DNA of 31,872 bases, from positions 1 to 31,872 of the IMG/VR virus record IMGVR_UViG_3300018079_000027; one strand, given 5' to 3'. The translations under genes were made by a program, and so were the position numbers. This document shows, one piece after another, positions 23,940 to 31,187 of this stretch. The stretch comes from a virus. The notes under the pieces are model-generated. The model ran no database searches. It saw nothing but the letters and a program-made list of their open reading frames with translations, and was not told where the DNA came from. How positions within the stretch are numbered: the stretch's first letter is position 1; each line of letters starts with the position of its first letter.

Positions 23940-25693
23940 GCGCCCGCTCCAGCGGCGGCGCCTTGCGCGACGCGGTCGAGCACGCTATCACGGCCCACGG
24001 GCGCCTGCGAGGCATCTTTGGCCGCCTTGGCCATCGCCATGGCGTTCGCCGCCGCTTGCGCTTGCTGGGCTTGCTGGGCCTCCGCGCCGGCCAGCTCGTC
24101 GGCTTCGTCATCGGATCGCACCAACTCGGGGTCCACGCCGAGCATGTCTTGGTAGGTGTCCACGATCCGGTACGCGTTGATCTTGTGGCGAACCTCGGGG
24201 AAGACCTCCACCATGGAACCGATCGACTGGACGAAGCGGTCCTGCCCGGAGACCGAGACGAGTTTCTGCGCTTGTTGCAGGATGGAGATGTATTCCACCT
24301 TCAGGTTCACCCCGCTCAGATCCTCGGGCGCCTCGGGGATGAGCCCGGCGTCCACCATCAGCTCGAAGACACGGTCCACGAGTGGATCGAGCAGCTCGTC
24401 GTTGGTGCGTTCGAGCACCGGTCCGAGCGCGATGAGCTTCTCCTCGTGGCGCTCCTCGATCTCGCGCGCCGTGGGCCGGTCCGCCCCCAGGCGGTCATCC
24501 GAACGCGCCAGCATGAGGAACAGGTCTTCGTAAAACGCGCGCTGAATCCGATACTGCGTGTCGCCGAGGTCCCGGGCGAGATGCTCGATGTTCAGCGTGA
24601 CTTCGTGGATCGCACGGAGCCCGTTCGCTGGGTCCCGCACGTAGGTCACATCCGCCGGCAACAGGCTCGTCTTCTGCGAGCGCAGTTCGGGCGAGCCGAC
24701 CAGCGGCGGGTCCACCATCTTCGCAATCGCCTGCCCCTTGCGCCGTTGCATGATCTGAAGCTGCTTCACGTCCCCGAGCGCGGTCATTCCCGGGCAGTCC
24801 GTCCCGTAGGCATCATCGGCCGTGATGTCCCAGCGCGGCGCCATGATCGGGAAACTCTTGAAGCCGGACTCCCGGAGGAACTTGCGCTCCGCGCGCACCA
24901 GCTCGTCGGACCCCAGCTCGAAGTGGCAGCTCGTCCACGGGAGATACTTCGCTTCCAATCGGCGCGGGTCCACTTCTTCGTTCGGCATGACCAGCCAGCA
25001 CAACTCGAACGCGGCTTCGTAGTTGCTCCGGTCCCAGGCGTTCTTGACCGCCGAGCTGATCGTCGTCCAATCGATGTCCCGGTAGCCTCGGCGCACGCCG
25101 AACTCCTCGACAATCTGCCGGCACGTCAACTCATATTTGCGGATGAAGGTGGTCGCGAGGCCACGCGCATCGAGCGCGAGCGCGTAGCTCCCAATCGGAT
25201 AGGTGTAGGCGCGGAAGAGGTCCTTCGCGTCGGGGAGGATGCCCATCGCGGCCGTGCCGAAGACCCCCATGTCGCCGTAGACAATCGGCAGCATGTTGTA
25301 GAGGTTGGTGTCCGCGAAGATCACCATCATCCGTTTCCGCACTTCTTCCAGCCACACTTGCACGGGTTTCGCCGTGGCCAGATCCGGGTCGGGCGTCGTG
25401 AGCTTCATCCACGGCCGCGCCGGCGACGTCAAGCCCGCGTGCAGGCCCGAGGCGAGCGTCCGAGCCGCGAACCGCCCGGTGGAGTCGATGATGTTCTGGT
25501 TCCGCTTGTCGCCACGGTTCCGGTCGCCAGGCCAGAAGCGCGTGCGACGCGGCAAGAGAAAGTCTCCCAACTCGCGCCAGTGGGAATCGAACGACGCGCG
25601 ATCCGACCACAGCCGCGTCTGGAGCGCCTGATACCGCTCGCGCTTCGTCGTCTGATATTTGTCGCCGGCGGCGGCGTAAAACGTGGACGCCAT
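23936..25693 (-). CDS. Portal protein (T7-type head-tail connector)
   Basis: A 585-residue protein. SHWRELGDFLLPRRTRFWPG, DSTGRFAARTLASGLHAGLT, SPARPWMKL and the VYGDMGVFGTAAM stretch are the classic marks of the podovirus head-tail connector family. Twelve copies form the ring through which DNA enters and leaves the capsid. The C-terminus is Ala/Gln-rich (the AEAQQAQQAQAAANAMAM region), as often seen in portals. I take ATG 25693, one base after the preceding stop. A longer reading from 25738 would overlap the upstream gene and adds residues unlike the family. Confidence 0.92.
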   Translation of the reverse strand: MASTFYAAAGDKYQTTKRERYQALQTRLWSDRASFDSHWRELGDFLLPRRTRFWPGDRNRGDKRNQNIIDSTGRFAARTLASGLHAGLTSPARPWMKLTTPDPDLATAKPVQVWLEEVRKRMMVIFADTNLYNMLPIVYGDMGVFGTAAMGILPDAKDLFRAYTYPIGSYALALDARGLATTFIRKYELTCRQIVEEFGVRRGYRDIDWTTISSAVKNAWDRSNYEAAFELCWLVMPNEEVDPRRLEAKYLPWTSCHFELGSDELVRAERKFLRESGFKSFPIMAPRWDITADDAYGTDCPGMTALGDVKQLQIMQRRKGQAIAKMVDPPLVGSPELRSQKTSLLPADVTYVRDPANGLRAIHEVTLNIEHLARDLGDTQYRIQRAFYEDLFLMLARSDDRLGADRPTAREIEERHEEKLIALGPVLERTNDELLDPLVDRVFELMVDAGLIPEAPEDLSGVNLKVEYISILQQAQKLVSVSGQDRFVQSIGSMVEVFPEVRHKINAYRIVDTYQDMLGVDPELVRSDDEADELAGAEAQQAQQAQAAANAMAMAKAAKDASQAPVGRDSVLDRVAQGAAAGAGA

Positions 25694-25694
25694 C

Positions 25695-26015
25695 CTAGTA
25701 TCCCACCAGCGAGGTCTGCCGAAGCACCGCTTGCCCACCCGTCCCGGGCCGCGCCTGTGTGCTCAGGTTCCGGAGCCCGCCCCCCATCGCTTTCCGCTTC
25801 CGCTTCGTCACGGCGAGGTCCGCGGCTCGCCGGGACTCGCTCGCGGCCCGCGCGGCATCGGGCGGCGTCGGCACGCCCGGACCCTCCGCGACCGGTGTCT
25901 GCTGCGCGGCCTCCGCCGCGGCCTTCTCCGCCTTTTTCTTCGCGGCCCGCCGACGCGCCAGCGCCACGCCAGCACCAACCGCGGCGCCGATGCCGAGTGC
26001 CGTGAAGGCAGCCAT
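25695..26015 (-). CDS. Small Ala-rich basic protein sharing its N-terminus with the gp14-like protein
   Basis: A 106-residue protein. It opens MAAFTALGIGAAVGAGVALA, a Gly/Ala hydrophobic stretch, followed by a very basic helix (RRRAAKKKAEKAAAEAA), a Pro-rich middle and a KRKRKAMGGG patch. The first ten residues are identical to those of the gp14-like protein and the DNA there is a 30-base exact repeat. It lies directly upstream of the portal gene. It looks like a small membrane-interacting or virion-packaged protein, but I know no family for it. Confidence 0.7.
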   Translation of the reverse strand: MAAFTALGIGAAVGAGVALARRRAAKKKAEKAAAEAAQQTPVAEGPGVPTPPDAARAASESRRAADLAVTKRKRKAMGGGLRNLSTQARPGTGGQAVLRQTSLVGY

Positions 26016-26019
26016 CGCT
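25990..26019. repeat. 30-bp direct repeat, copy 2 (gene-start repeat)
   Basis: Exact match to 13857-13886. It covers the start codon and first codons of the 106-residue gene plus the 4 bases before its ATG. The two copies are about 12 kb apart and in the same orientation. Confidence 0.95.
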
Positions 26020-26317
26020 ACCCGCCCACTACGGACGCCGGGCCGACCTTACTACTCATGGTCTGTACACCTGCGGGCAGACCGGCTGCGGCACCGCCGA
26101 CCATCCGTGGCTTGCGCTTGCGTTTCCCAAACGGCAGCAGCGCACTCGCCACCCCACCGACGACGCCGCCGACGGGCTTCGGCGTGGTGACGCCGGCGAC
26201 CGCTTGTGCCGCGTCTACCGTGGCGCCGCCAGCCTTCGCGGTCATGCGGCGGGCGACGCCGGCGACCTTCTTTCCGATCCCGATGCTCGACCGTGCGAGT
26301 CCCGTGAATCCGGCCAT
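26018..26317 (-). CDS. Small basic Gly/Ala-rich protein, function unknown (99 aa)
   Basis: It starts MAGFTGLARSSIGIGKKVAG, a variant of the MAAFTALGIG opening of its downstream neighbour. Further Gly/Val-rich stretches (GGVVGGVASALLPF) and a KRKRKPR patch similar to the neighbour's KRKRK follow. The pair may be distant duplicates. It begins 4 bases after the GNAT stop and ends 2 bases before the next start. Composition suggests a membrane-active or DNA-binding virion peptide; this is inference only. Confidence 0.65.
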   Translation of the reverse strand: MAGFTGLARSSIGIGKKVAGVARRMTAKAGGATVDAAQAVAGVTTPKPVGGVVGGVASALLPFGKRKRKPRMVGGAAAGLPAGVQTMSSKVGPASVVGG

Positions 26318-26321
26318 CAGC

Positions 26322-26771
26322 TCAGCTCACTTTGTGCAGGCGCTTCACGAACGCGGTCTCCACCGCCACGTACCCCAGGCGCCGATAGAACGCCTCCAGG
26401 TCGGTGTCCCCGGTTGGCGACACCATTTTTACCATAATTGCCCGTTGTCGCACTGCCCAATCTTCCAGACACCCCAACAGGCGGGGGCCGAGCGTCCTGT
26501 GCCGGTGGCCCGGCTCAACCCACCACGCGATCTCTTCAGCAATCAACTCACCAGAAACCTGGTGCCTCAACACCGCCACGGCGAGCATCCCCTCGACACG
26601 CCCGTCGACCTCCGCGACGAAGATCGCGCCGACGTGGAGCACCGTCAGGATGAGGCCCTCGACCGCCACGGGGTTGAACGGGAACAACGCGCCGTAGACA
26701 CTGCTGGCGAGGAAGTGTCGCGTCAGTTCGACGAGCCGGTCGAGGTCGTCCTCCATCGCGAGTCTGATCAT
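26322..26771 (-). CDS. GNAT-family N-acetyltransferase
   Basis: From ATG 26771 the protein is 149 residues, the normal GNAT length. MIRLAMEDDLDRLVELT is the usual first strand and helix. EEIAWWVEPGHRHRTLGPRL is motif A, with an RHRTLG variant of the Q/RxxGxG/A acetyl-CoA loop, and EAFYRRLGYVAVETAFVK is motif B. The enzyme would transfer an acetyl group from acetyl-CoA to an unknown amine, on a host or virion protein or a small molecule. An in-frame ATG at 26831 would add 20 residues but has no good ribosome binding site. ATG 26771 overlaps the stop of a short upstream ORF (ATGA), so translation is probably coupled. Confidence 0.8.
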   Translation of the reverse strand: MIRLAMEDDLDRLVELTRHFLASSVYGALFPFNPVAVEGLILTVLHVGAIFVAEVDGRVEGMLAVAVLRHQVSGELIAEEIAWWVEPGHRHRTLGPRLLGCLEDWAVRQRAIMVKMVSPTGDTDLEAFYRRLGYVAVETAFVKRLHKVS

Positions 26772-26812
26772 CGTGTCGGTTTCTCGTAGATAGTTCCATC
26801 CCTTGTATCCAT
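26768..26812 (-). CDS. 14-codon upstream ORF preceding the GNAT gene
   Basis: The best ribosome binding site in this stretch (AAGGAG, 8 nt spacing) points to ATG 26812, which is not in the GNAT frame. It encodes MDTRDGTIYEKPTR and ends at a TGA that overlaps the GNAT ATG (ATGA). The simplest reading is a leader that loads ribosomes for the GNAT gene by coupled re-initiation. The peptide itself may have no function. Confidence 0.4.
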   Translation of the reverse strand: MDTRDGTIYEKPTR

Positions 26813-26817
26813 TGTCG

Positions 26818-27060
26818 TCACTCCTTCTCATCGGTTAACTTCTGGTGCAGGTTGACACGGCGCGCGGCTTTCCACGCCTTCCGTGCGCGCTTGCCTGGTG
26901 GTTTTTCGTCGAGCCGTCGCATCCCCTGCGCCGTCGCGAGGTAGCGCGTGATCCCGTCCGCACTCGTCACAATGGTCCCCGTGCCCTTGCCGGGCAGCGT
27001 GACGATCTGCGTGCTGATCACCGCGAGAATCCGCGCCGTGCGCGCAGCGTCGTAGATCAT
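26818..27060 (-). CDS. Small basic protein following terminase, function unknown (80 aa)
   Basis: The start at ATG 27060 overlaps the terminase stop by 1 nt (TGATG). The N-terminus (MIYDAARTARILAVISTQIV) looks helical, followed by a short beta region (GTGTIVTSADGITRYLAT) and a basic, Lys/Arg-rich C-terminal third. No family is recognised. Its last codons contain the ribosome binding site for the short ORF upstream of the GNAT gene. Confidence 0.7.
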   Translation of the reverse strand: MIYDAARTARILAVISTQIVTLPGKGTGTIVTSADGITRYLATAQGMRRLDEKPPGKRARKAWKAARRVNLHQKLTDEKE

Positions 27061-28559
27061 CAAATCTTCACCTTGTAGGGATCAAAGTCGGCCTCGGCTG
27101 TCGTGGCGCCCATGTCCGGAAACACGTCGGCCGGGCTGACCGCGAACGGGTTGCCATCGTGAAGCGCGGTGTGTCGCCGCCGGAACCGCTCCATCATCTG
27201 GCCCGGCTGATCGGGCATGGCGAACGTGAGCGCGAGCGCATCGGCGAGGTCCGGCGACTGGCCAAGGCGCGTCTTGATCTGGTCCTTCGGTTCCAGGACG
27301 AACTTCCCGCCGATGAAGGTGTAGGTCGGGACGGTCAACTCACGAATCAGCTCCGGCAGGTGCGGGAGCGCCATGCCCGTGCTGATCGCCTTCGCCATCT
27401 CCAGCCACATCTCGGCGCGCCGGTTTTTGTATTGCCGGTCAAGCGCGGTGTCTTCCGCGAGCACCGGTATCACCGGGTAGCCGGCCGTGATCAGACTATC
27501 CACGACGCCGTGCCCCCAATGGCCGGAGTCATCGATGAGGATCAGCTCCGCGTCCCACTTCGACATGGCGCGGGCGACGCGGGTCGCGATCGCCGTCGTC
27601 CGCTGGACGCGCATCACCACGGGCATGAAGGCCGCGAGCCCTTGCCGCGGGAAGATGACCGTCCGGTCGTCCCCGAACCGCGCCACGTCCACGCCCAGGC
27701 GCTTCTGCGACCACTCCCACGCATCCGGTCGCAGATGGCGGCGCATCGCCAGCTCGACCTCTTCGACGCCTAAGAGCGCGTTAATGCTCGCGGGCGGGAA
27801 CTCGCCGAGCACGTTCACCTTCACCCACGGGTTGTCGCGACCGTATTGTTCGATCTGCTCCTTCGCCCACGTCAGGGAGATCCGCTTCGAGCGGCGCGGG
27901 TCGTCCGGGTCGCCCGTGATCGTGATGACGTACCAAAGATGACGATCCTGCGTGTAGGCGCGATAGAGCGGCCCGGTGACGTGTGTGGGGTTGCCGCCTT
28001 GAATAATCTTGGCCTCGACGCCCTCGTTGGCCAGGATGGCTTCGGCCGCCACCATGACCGCTTGCGGGATGCCCCCGCTCTCGTCCAGCACGAACATCAC
28101 ATGGTCGGCGTGCAGGCCGGCGAGCGCGTCCGCCTGCTGTTGCGCGTCAGCTTTCCGTGGCCACGTCCGCGCCACGGCGAACCAGTTCTCCGGCTCCTCC
28201 CGGTACACCACGCGCGTCTGCGTCCAGAGAAACGTGTCGGTGAAGAATCGCGACTTGTGCATCCACTTCGCGATCTCGGGCCAGAGGTTCGTGTTGAGGT
28301 TGTCCCCCGTGATCGAGGTGGCGCCGATCTTCGGATACTTGCGCGTGGCGAGGAAGTTGAGGATGCACCACGCCTCGAAGGCGGTCTTGCCGGGACCCTT
28401 GCAGGCTTTCAGCGCGATCCGATTCACGGACGGCTTGGCGAACGCGCGGAGCCCCTCAAGTTGGAAGGTGTCCGGCTCGACGCCGAACTCCTCCCGGACC
28501 ATCGCCTCGGGATGCTCGCGCCAGCGCGTGATCTTCTTGTGCGCGGACTCGATGCCCAT
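27060..28559 (-). CDS. terL: Terminase large subunit
   Basis: A 499-residue packaging motor with both expected domains. ATPase: Walker A ACKGPGKT (residues 52-59), Walker B VMFVLDE (154-160, Asp159 and catalytic Glu160) and a QGGNP coupling motif (187-191). Nuclease: first acidic residue in GVDVARFGDD (Asp291), second in LIDDSG (Asp343/344) and last in SPDLADAL (Asp437/Asp440). It pumps DNA through the portal using ATP and cuts genome-length units. It begins immediately after the TAA of the 68-residue gene (TAAATG) and its stop overlaps the next start by 1 nt. Confidence 0.96.
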   Translation of the reverse strand: MGIESAHKKITRWREHPEAMVREEFGVEPDTFQLEGLRAFAKPSVNRIALKACKGPGKTAFEAWCILNFLATRKYPKIGATSITGDNLNTNLWPEIAKWMHKSRFFTDTFLWTQTRVVYREEPENWFAVARTWPRKADAQQQADALAGLHADHVMFVLDESGGIPQAVMVAAEAILANEGVEAKIIQGGNPTHVTGPLYRAYTQDRHLWYVITITGDPDDPRRSKRISLTWAKEQIEQYGRDNPWVKVNVLGEFPPASINALLGVEEVELAMRRHLRPDAWEWSQKRLGVDVARFGDDRTVIFPRQGLAAFMPVVMRVQRTTAIATRVARAMSKWDAELILIDDSGHWGHGVVDSLITAGYPVIPVLAEDTALDRQYKNRRAEMWLEMAKAISTGMALPHLPELIRELTVPTYTFIGGKFVLEPKDQIKTRLGQSPDLADALALTFAMPDQPGQMMERFRRRHTALHDGNPFAVSPADVFPDMGATTAEADFDPYKVKI

Positions 28560-28766
28560 TTAGTTGACGCCGTGCTGTTCGATGAGATCCCGTCCGTCGA
28601 CCGCGTTATGCACCACGAGCACCCACCCGTTCGGCAGCCCATCCACGCGCGGCTGACACCAGCACCCACGGCCGCGTTGATTGTGTCGTCGGAGATCCTT
28701 CACGGGGACGATGTGGACGCTCTTGACGCGCCCGTGGATATCCTCGATGGCCGACCACGTCTTCAT
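28560..28766 (-). CDS. Small conserved phage protein between terminase subunits (68 aa)
   Basis: It begins at ATG 28766, overlapping the small terminase stop by 4 nt (ATGA). Residues 18-63 read VHIVPVKDLRRH, CWCQPRVD, then VLVVHNAVDGRD. I recognise this layout (IPxxDLxxH, CWCxP, VHNxxDGR) from short uncharacterised proteins near terminase genes in many tailed phages. The Cys-Trp-Cys and nearby His residues could bind a metal. No function is established. The longer reading upstream in this frame (from 29207) lies inside the terminase small subunit gene and is not used. Confidence 0.8.
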   Translation of the reverse strand: MKTWSAIEDIHGRVKSVHIVPVKDLRRHNQRGRGCWCQPRVDGLPNGWVLVVHNAVDGRDLIEQHGVN

Positions 28767-29716
28767 GCGTCCTCGCCCTCGTCCCCGTCGATGATCTTCG
28801 CCAGTGCCGCGACGCCATGCCGCACGTTCAGCGAGCGCGAGAGCTTGCCCCCGTTGATGGCCATCAGCTCGACCGCATGCACCCGGTCGTCGAAGACGAT
28901 ATCGTAGTCCCCGAAGGCGTTCCGCTTCACCGACTTGAGCGCCAGCCGGAGGTTCGCCGGCCACTCCCTGAGCGGGCGCATCTTCCCCGCGTCGTCGTAC
29001 GCGTCCAGGATGTCCGCCCGGCCCACGATGGACAGCCGCGCCAGACTCTCGTCGGCGTTCATCTGGAGCGCCTTGAAATTGGTGGACAGCTCCCTCTGAA
29101 GCCGCGCCCGGATCTTGGCGTTCCTCAGAGACTCGTAGGCCCCGGTCGCTGCGCTCTCGTAGGTACACCTGGGATGCGACGCGAGATAGGCCCGCGTGCC
29201 GTTCCACCCGTTACTCAGGTAGTGCAGGACGAACGCCTCTTGCGGTGGGGTCAGCGGGCTGTCCGCATCCACTAGTCTCGTCGTGGGCTTCAGGGGCTTG
29301 GCATCCCGCCGGCGGGATGGGACCAGAGGTTTGGCGCGTTTCTTGGCCGTGCCGAACGGTCCTGGTTTCAGCGCCTTCACACAATCGGCGGCATCGTCCG
29401 GCCATTCGTCCATCGGCAGCAGCCGGTTACCCTTGAACAGCCGGCGCGGATCGCCACGGGCGTGCCGGGTGAGCCCTTCGAGCGCTTCGTCGCCGTCCAT
29501 CTGAAGCCGGACTTTGCGCGCGGCCTGCTCTGTGGCGAGGAATGCGGCTACGTGAGGTTTCCTAAGGGTTTTATGCCCTTCGGTCGTCGCCGTAGAGGTT
29601 TTGGCTCGCGGATGCACGGCTTTGTAGGCCCGCGTGGCGTTGAGCCCGTTGCTGAGGTATTCCAGGCAGAACCCCTCTTCGGGGTCTGACAAGGTCGCTG
29701 TACGCTTCCGGGCCAC
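28763..29716 (-). CDS. terS: Terminase small subunit with duplicated module
   Basis: A 317-residue protein, about twice the usual length. Residues 9-122 and 155-269 are two copies of one module. Each has a helix-turn-helix type start (FCLEYLSNGLNATRAYKAVH and FVLHYLSNGWNGTRAYLASH), then RKPHVAAFLATEQ / RNAKIRARLQREL, then MDGDEALEGL / MNADESLARL, then LLPMDEWP / MRPLREWP and KPGPFG / KRNAFG. A basic linker (123-154) joins them. The pattern fits the Terminase_2-type small subunit, which binds packaging sites on phage DNA and hands it to TerL. The start is GTG 29716 with no strong ribosome binding site; a TAG 10 codons upstream rules out a much longer form. Confidence 0.88.
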   Translation of the reverse strand: MARKRTATLSDPEEGFCLEYLSNGLNATRAYKAVHPRAKTSTATTEGHKTLRKPHVAAFLATEQAARKVRLQMDGDEALEGLTRHARGDPRRLFKGNRLLPMDEWPDDAADCVKALKPGPFGTAKKRAKPLVPSRRRDAKPLKPTTRLVDADSPLTPPQEAFVLHYLSNGWNGTRAYLASHPRCTYESAATGAYESLRNAKIRARLQRELSTNFKALQMNADESLARLSIVGRADILDAYDDAGKMRPLREWPANLRLALKSVKRNAFGDYDIVFDDRVHAVELMAINGGKLSRSLNVRHGVAALAKIIDGDEGEDA

Positions 29717-29757
29717 GATACCGACGAGCCTACCATGTGACTAGGAAGTCGCGCCAG

Positions 29758-29967
29758 TCATCGCAGCCCCCGGTGACGATCAGGTAGGCAGATCAGTGAC
29801 TTGGTCTTCCGGCCGGACCACGCACCCATGAAGCTGGTTGGGGCCTTCGTCATGTTGCTGCCCGGATGGCGGCGCTCGGCCTCAGTGAAGAAGCCAACGC
29901 GCGGACTCCCGATCCACCACGAGACCGGCGCAGCGGGTTTCGGCGCGGTCGTGGTCGGCCCGGTCAT
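29758..29967 (-). CDS. Small hypothetical protein (69 aa)
   Basis: The ATG at 29967 overlaps the preceding stop by 4 nt (ATGA), the operon's usual junction, which is the main support. The N-terminus is Pro/Thr-rich (MTGPTTTAPKPAAPVSWW), followed by a basic, loop-rich C-terminus (GAWSGRKTKSLICLPDRHRG). No motif is recognised. The 41 bases between its stop and the small terminase start hold only a weak 5-bp hairpin (TGACT/AGTCA). Confidence 0.5.
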   Translation of the reverse strand: MTGPTTTAPKPAAPVSWWIGSPRVGFFTEAERRHPGSNMTKAPTSFMGAWSGRKTKSLICLPDRHRGLR

Positions 29968-30191
29968 CTGGGTGATGGCGCGCTGTCGACGATGAGGTTC
30001 TCGGCCAGTACGGATGTTTGGCTCGTCCCTTTCGCCGTCATCCGCCGCCCGTTGAACTCAATGCGAACCCGCTTGAGCGAGTGACCGATGACGATGGCCG
30101 GCACGCGACCATCGGACTCAACCAAATGCTCGTAGCCGTACACGCTGGCCTTCGGCTTGTAGCGAACACGGGTGTTAATGTGGAACTCCAT
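29964..30191 (-). CDS. Small beta-rich hypothetical protein (75 aa)
   Basis: It begins MEFHINTRVRYKPKASVYGY and continues with alternating strands (VPAIVIGHSLKRVRIEFNG), which suggests a small SH3- or KOW-like barrel. It starts 3 bases after the preceding stop and ends with an ATGA overlap. Function unknown. Confidence 0.65.
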   Translation of the reverse strand: MEFHINTRVRYKPKASVYGYEHLVESDGRVPAIVIGHSLKRVRIEFNGRRMTAKGTSQTSVLAENLIVDSAPSPR

Positions 30192-30194
30192 TGT

Positions 30195-30404
30195 TTACCA
30201 TCGTTGGATTGGAATCACTTGACGGAATACGTCATCAGTCGCCTGATCGATCAGCCGCACCGTACTCGTGTTCCCAACCGCGTTCGTGTAATCGTTGAAG
30301 CATTTACTGACCAGCTCGAAGTCGTCGGCCGAGAGTCGTGTGCTCCAGCGCCCGCCGCCGATTTCCACCTGCATCGCATACCTGAACCCGCCGGCTGTTT
30401 TCAT
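30195..30404 (-). CDS. Small hypothetical protein (69 aa)
   Basis: MKTAGGFRYAMQVEIGGGRW looks like two beta strands. It is followed by a helix (ADDFELVSKCFNDYTNAV) and another strand pair (TSTVRLIDQATDDVFRQV). The start overlaps the zinc finger gene's stop by 4 nt (ATGA). No family is recognised. Confidence 0.65.
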   Translation of the reverse strand: MKTAGGFRYAMQVEIGGGRWSTRLSADDFELVSKCFNDYTNAVGNTSTVRLIDQATDDVFRQVIPIQRW

Positions 30405-30619
30405 TTGCGCGCCAATCTGTCGAGATGCTGCCGTGCCGCCATCCGCCAGAGCGCCTCGACAAGCGTCGGGTTCTCGGTAATCGCCTGCTTCGCGTGCGTC
30501 GTCCAGATGTGCGTGAGCAGCTCGTTGTTGTTATCAGCCTTGTGCCCGCACTCGCTACAGCGCCATTCCAGGCCGAGCCACGGCCACGCCAAGCCGAGCA
30601 CGCGCCCGTTCACCATCAT
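30401..30619 (-). CDS. Small C2H2 zinc finger protein
   Basis: From ATG 30619 the protein is 72 residues. WRCSECGHKADNNNELLTHI followed by WTTH gives C-x2-C-x12-H-x4-H, the classical C2H2 spacing, with hydrophobic residues where the finger's core lies. The tail is helical (NPTLVEALWRMAARQHLDRL). The ribosome binding site GGAGG lies 5 nt before the ATG, and TGATG overlaps the preceding stop by 1 nt; ATG or GTG codons directly next to it are possible alternatives. It may bind DNA, RNA or protein. Classical C2H2 fingers are uncommon in phage. Confidence 0.7.
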   Translation of the reverse strand: MMVNGRVLGLAWPWLGLEWRCSECGHKADNNNELLTHIWTTHAKQAITENPTLVEALWRMAARQHLDRLARK

Positions 30620-30825
30620 CACACCCTCCGATGCGCGCTCACCGGCTGTAAGATTCGGCGGTCGCTGAAGCTCTTCACGTCGCCCGCCGGCACGCGCCGC
30701 CCGCTTGCGAAGACCAGCACCTTACTCCGTGTGCGCTCAAGGAAACGAGCTTCGAACGTCTCGCCGCTCTTGAGCGTCACACGCACCAAGCGCCCGCGTG
30801 CCGTCATCGTGTGTGGTGTCTTCAC
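30619..30825 (-). CDS. Small beta-rich basic protein (68 aa)
   Basis: The sequence RGRLVRVTLKSGETFEARFL and then SKVLVFASGRRVPAGDVKSF suggests a small five-stranded barrel of the SH3/Sm type, possibly nucleic-acid binding, but no family is certain. The start is GTG 30825 or ATG 30807; neither has a clear ribosome binding site. It overlaps the zinc finger gene by 1 nt. The 33 bases upstream (30826-30858) are somewhat AT-richer and hold a TAAAAT that could be a weak -10 element. Confidence 0.6.
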   Translation of the reverse strand: MKTPHTMTARGRLVRVTLKSGETFEARFLERTRSKVLVFASGRRVPAGDVKSFSDRRILQPVSAHRRV

Positions 30826-30858
30826 TCGTCCGCACCCCCGTATTTTAGGCAGTTTGTT

Positions 30859-31185
30859 TCATGACTTCATCCCTTGAAGAAGCTCGTGCCAGCGTGTCAA
30901 GTGCTCGACTTTCTGTAGCCGGCGCCGACGTATGGCTCCCTCGTTCAGCCCGAACATCTTGCTGACGATCTGCATCACCGCTTGCACGTCCGCGATTTCC
31001 TTTTCGAGCGTCAGGTGATTCGGCTCGCCGGTCTCCGGCTCAGTGCCGTGAATCTGGCACCGGCCCACGATGGCGACCAGCTCGCCTAGTTCCTCTTGTA
31101 GCTTGCCGAGTGTCTTCTTCGACGTGACGTCTGACCTGGAAGAGCGCGAGCGCATCACCGGCACGTCTCGCTCTGATCGTGCCAT
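30859..31185 (-). CDS. MazG-like NTP pyrophosphohydrolase
   Basis: From ATG 31185 the protein is 108 residues, which fits the small all-alpha NTP-PPase family. LGKLQEELGELVAIVGRC supplies the first acidic cluster (ExxE) and TLEKEIADVQAVMQIVSKMF the second (E-x-x-D). The C-terminal KVEHLTRWHEL is shared with many phage members. Such enzymes hydrolyse nucleoside triphosphates to monophosphates, cleaning nucleotide pools or lowering alarmone-linked signals during infection. The start lies 2 bases after the previous stop. Confidence 0.8.
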   Translation of the reverse strand: MARSERDVPVMRSRSSRSDVTSKKTLGKLQEELGELVAIVGRCQIHGTEPETGEPNHLTLEKEIADVQAVMQIVSKMFGLNEGAIRRRRLQKVEHLTRWHELLQGMKS

Positions 31186-31187
31186 AA

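Noticed and set aside
29717-29757. Hairpin before the small terminase gene
   Set aside because: Only a 5-bp stem with a 13-base loop and no T-run; probably chance.
30826-30870. Possible sigma70-type promoter (TAAAAT as -10)
   Set aside because: The matching -35 region has only about three of six consensus bases, so it is too weak to list as a promoter.
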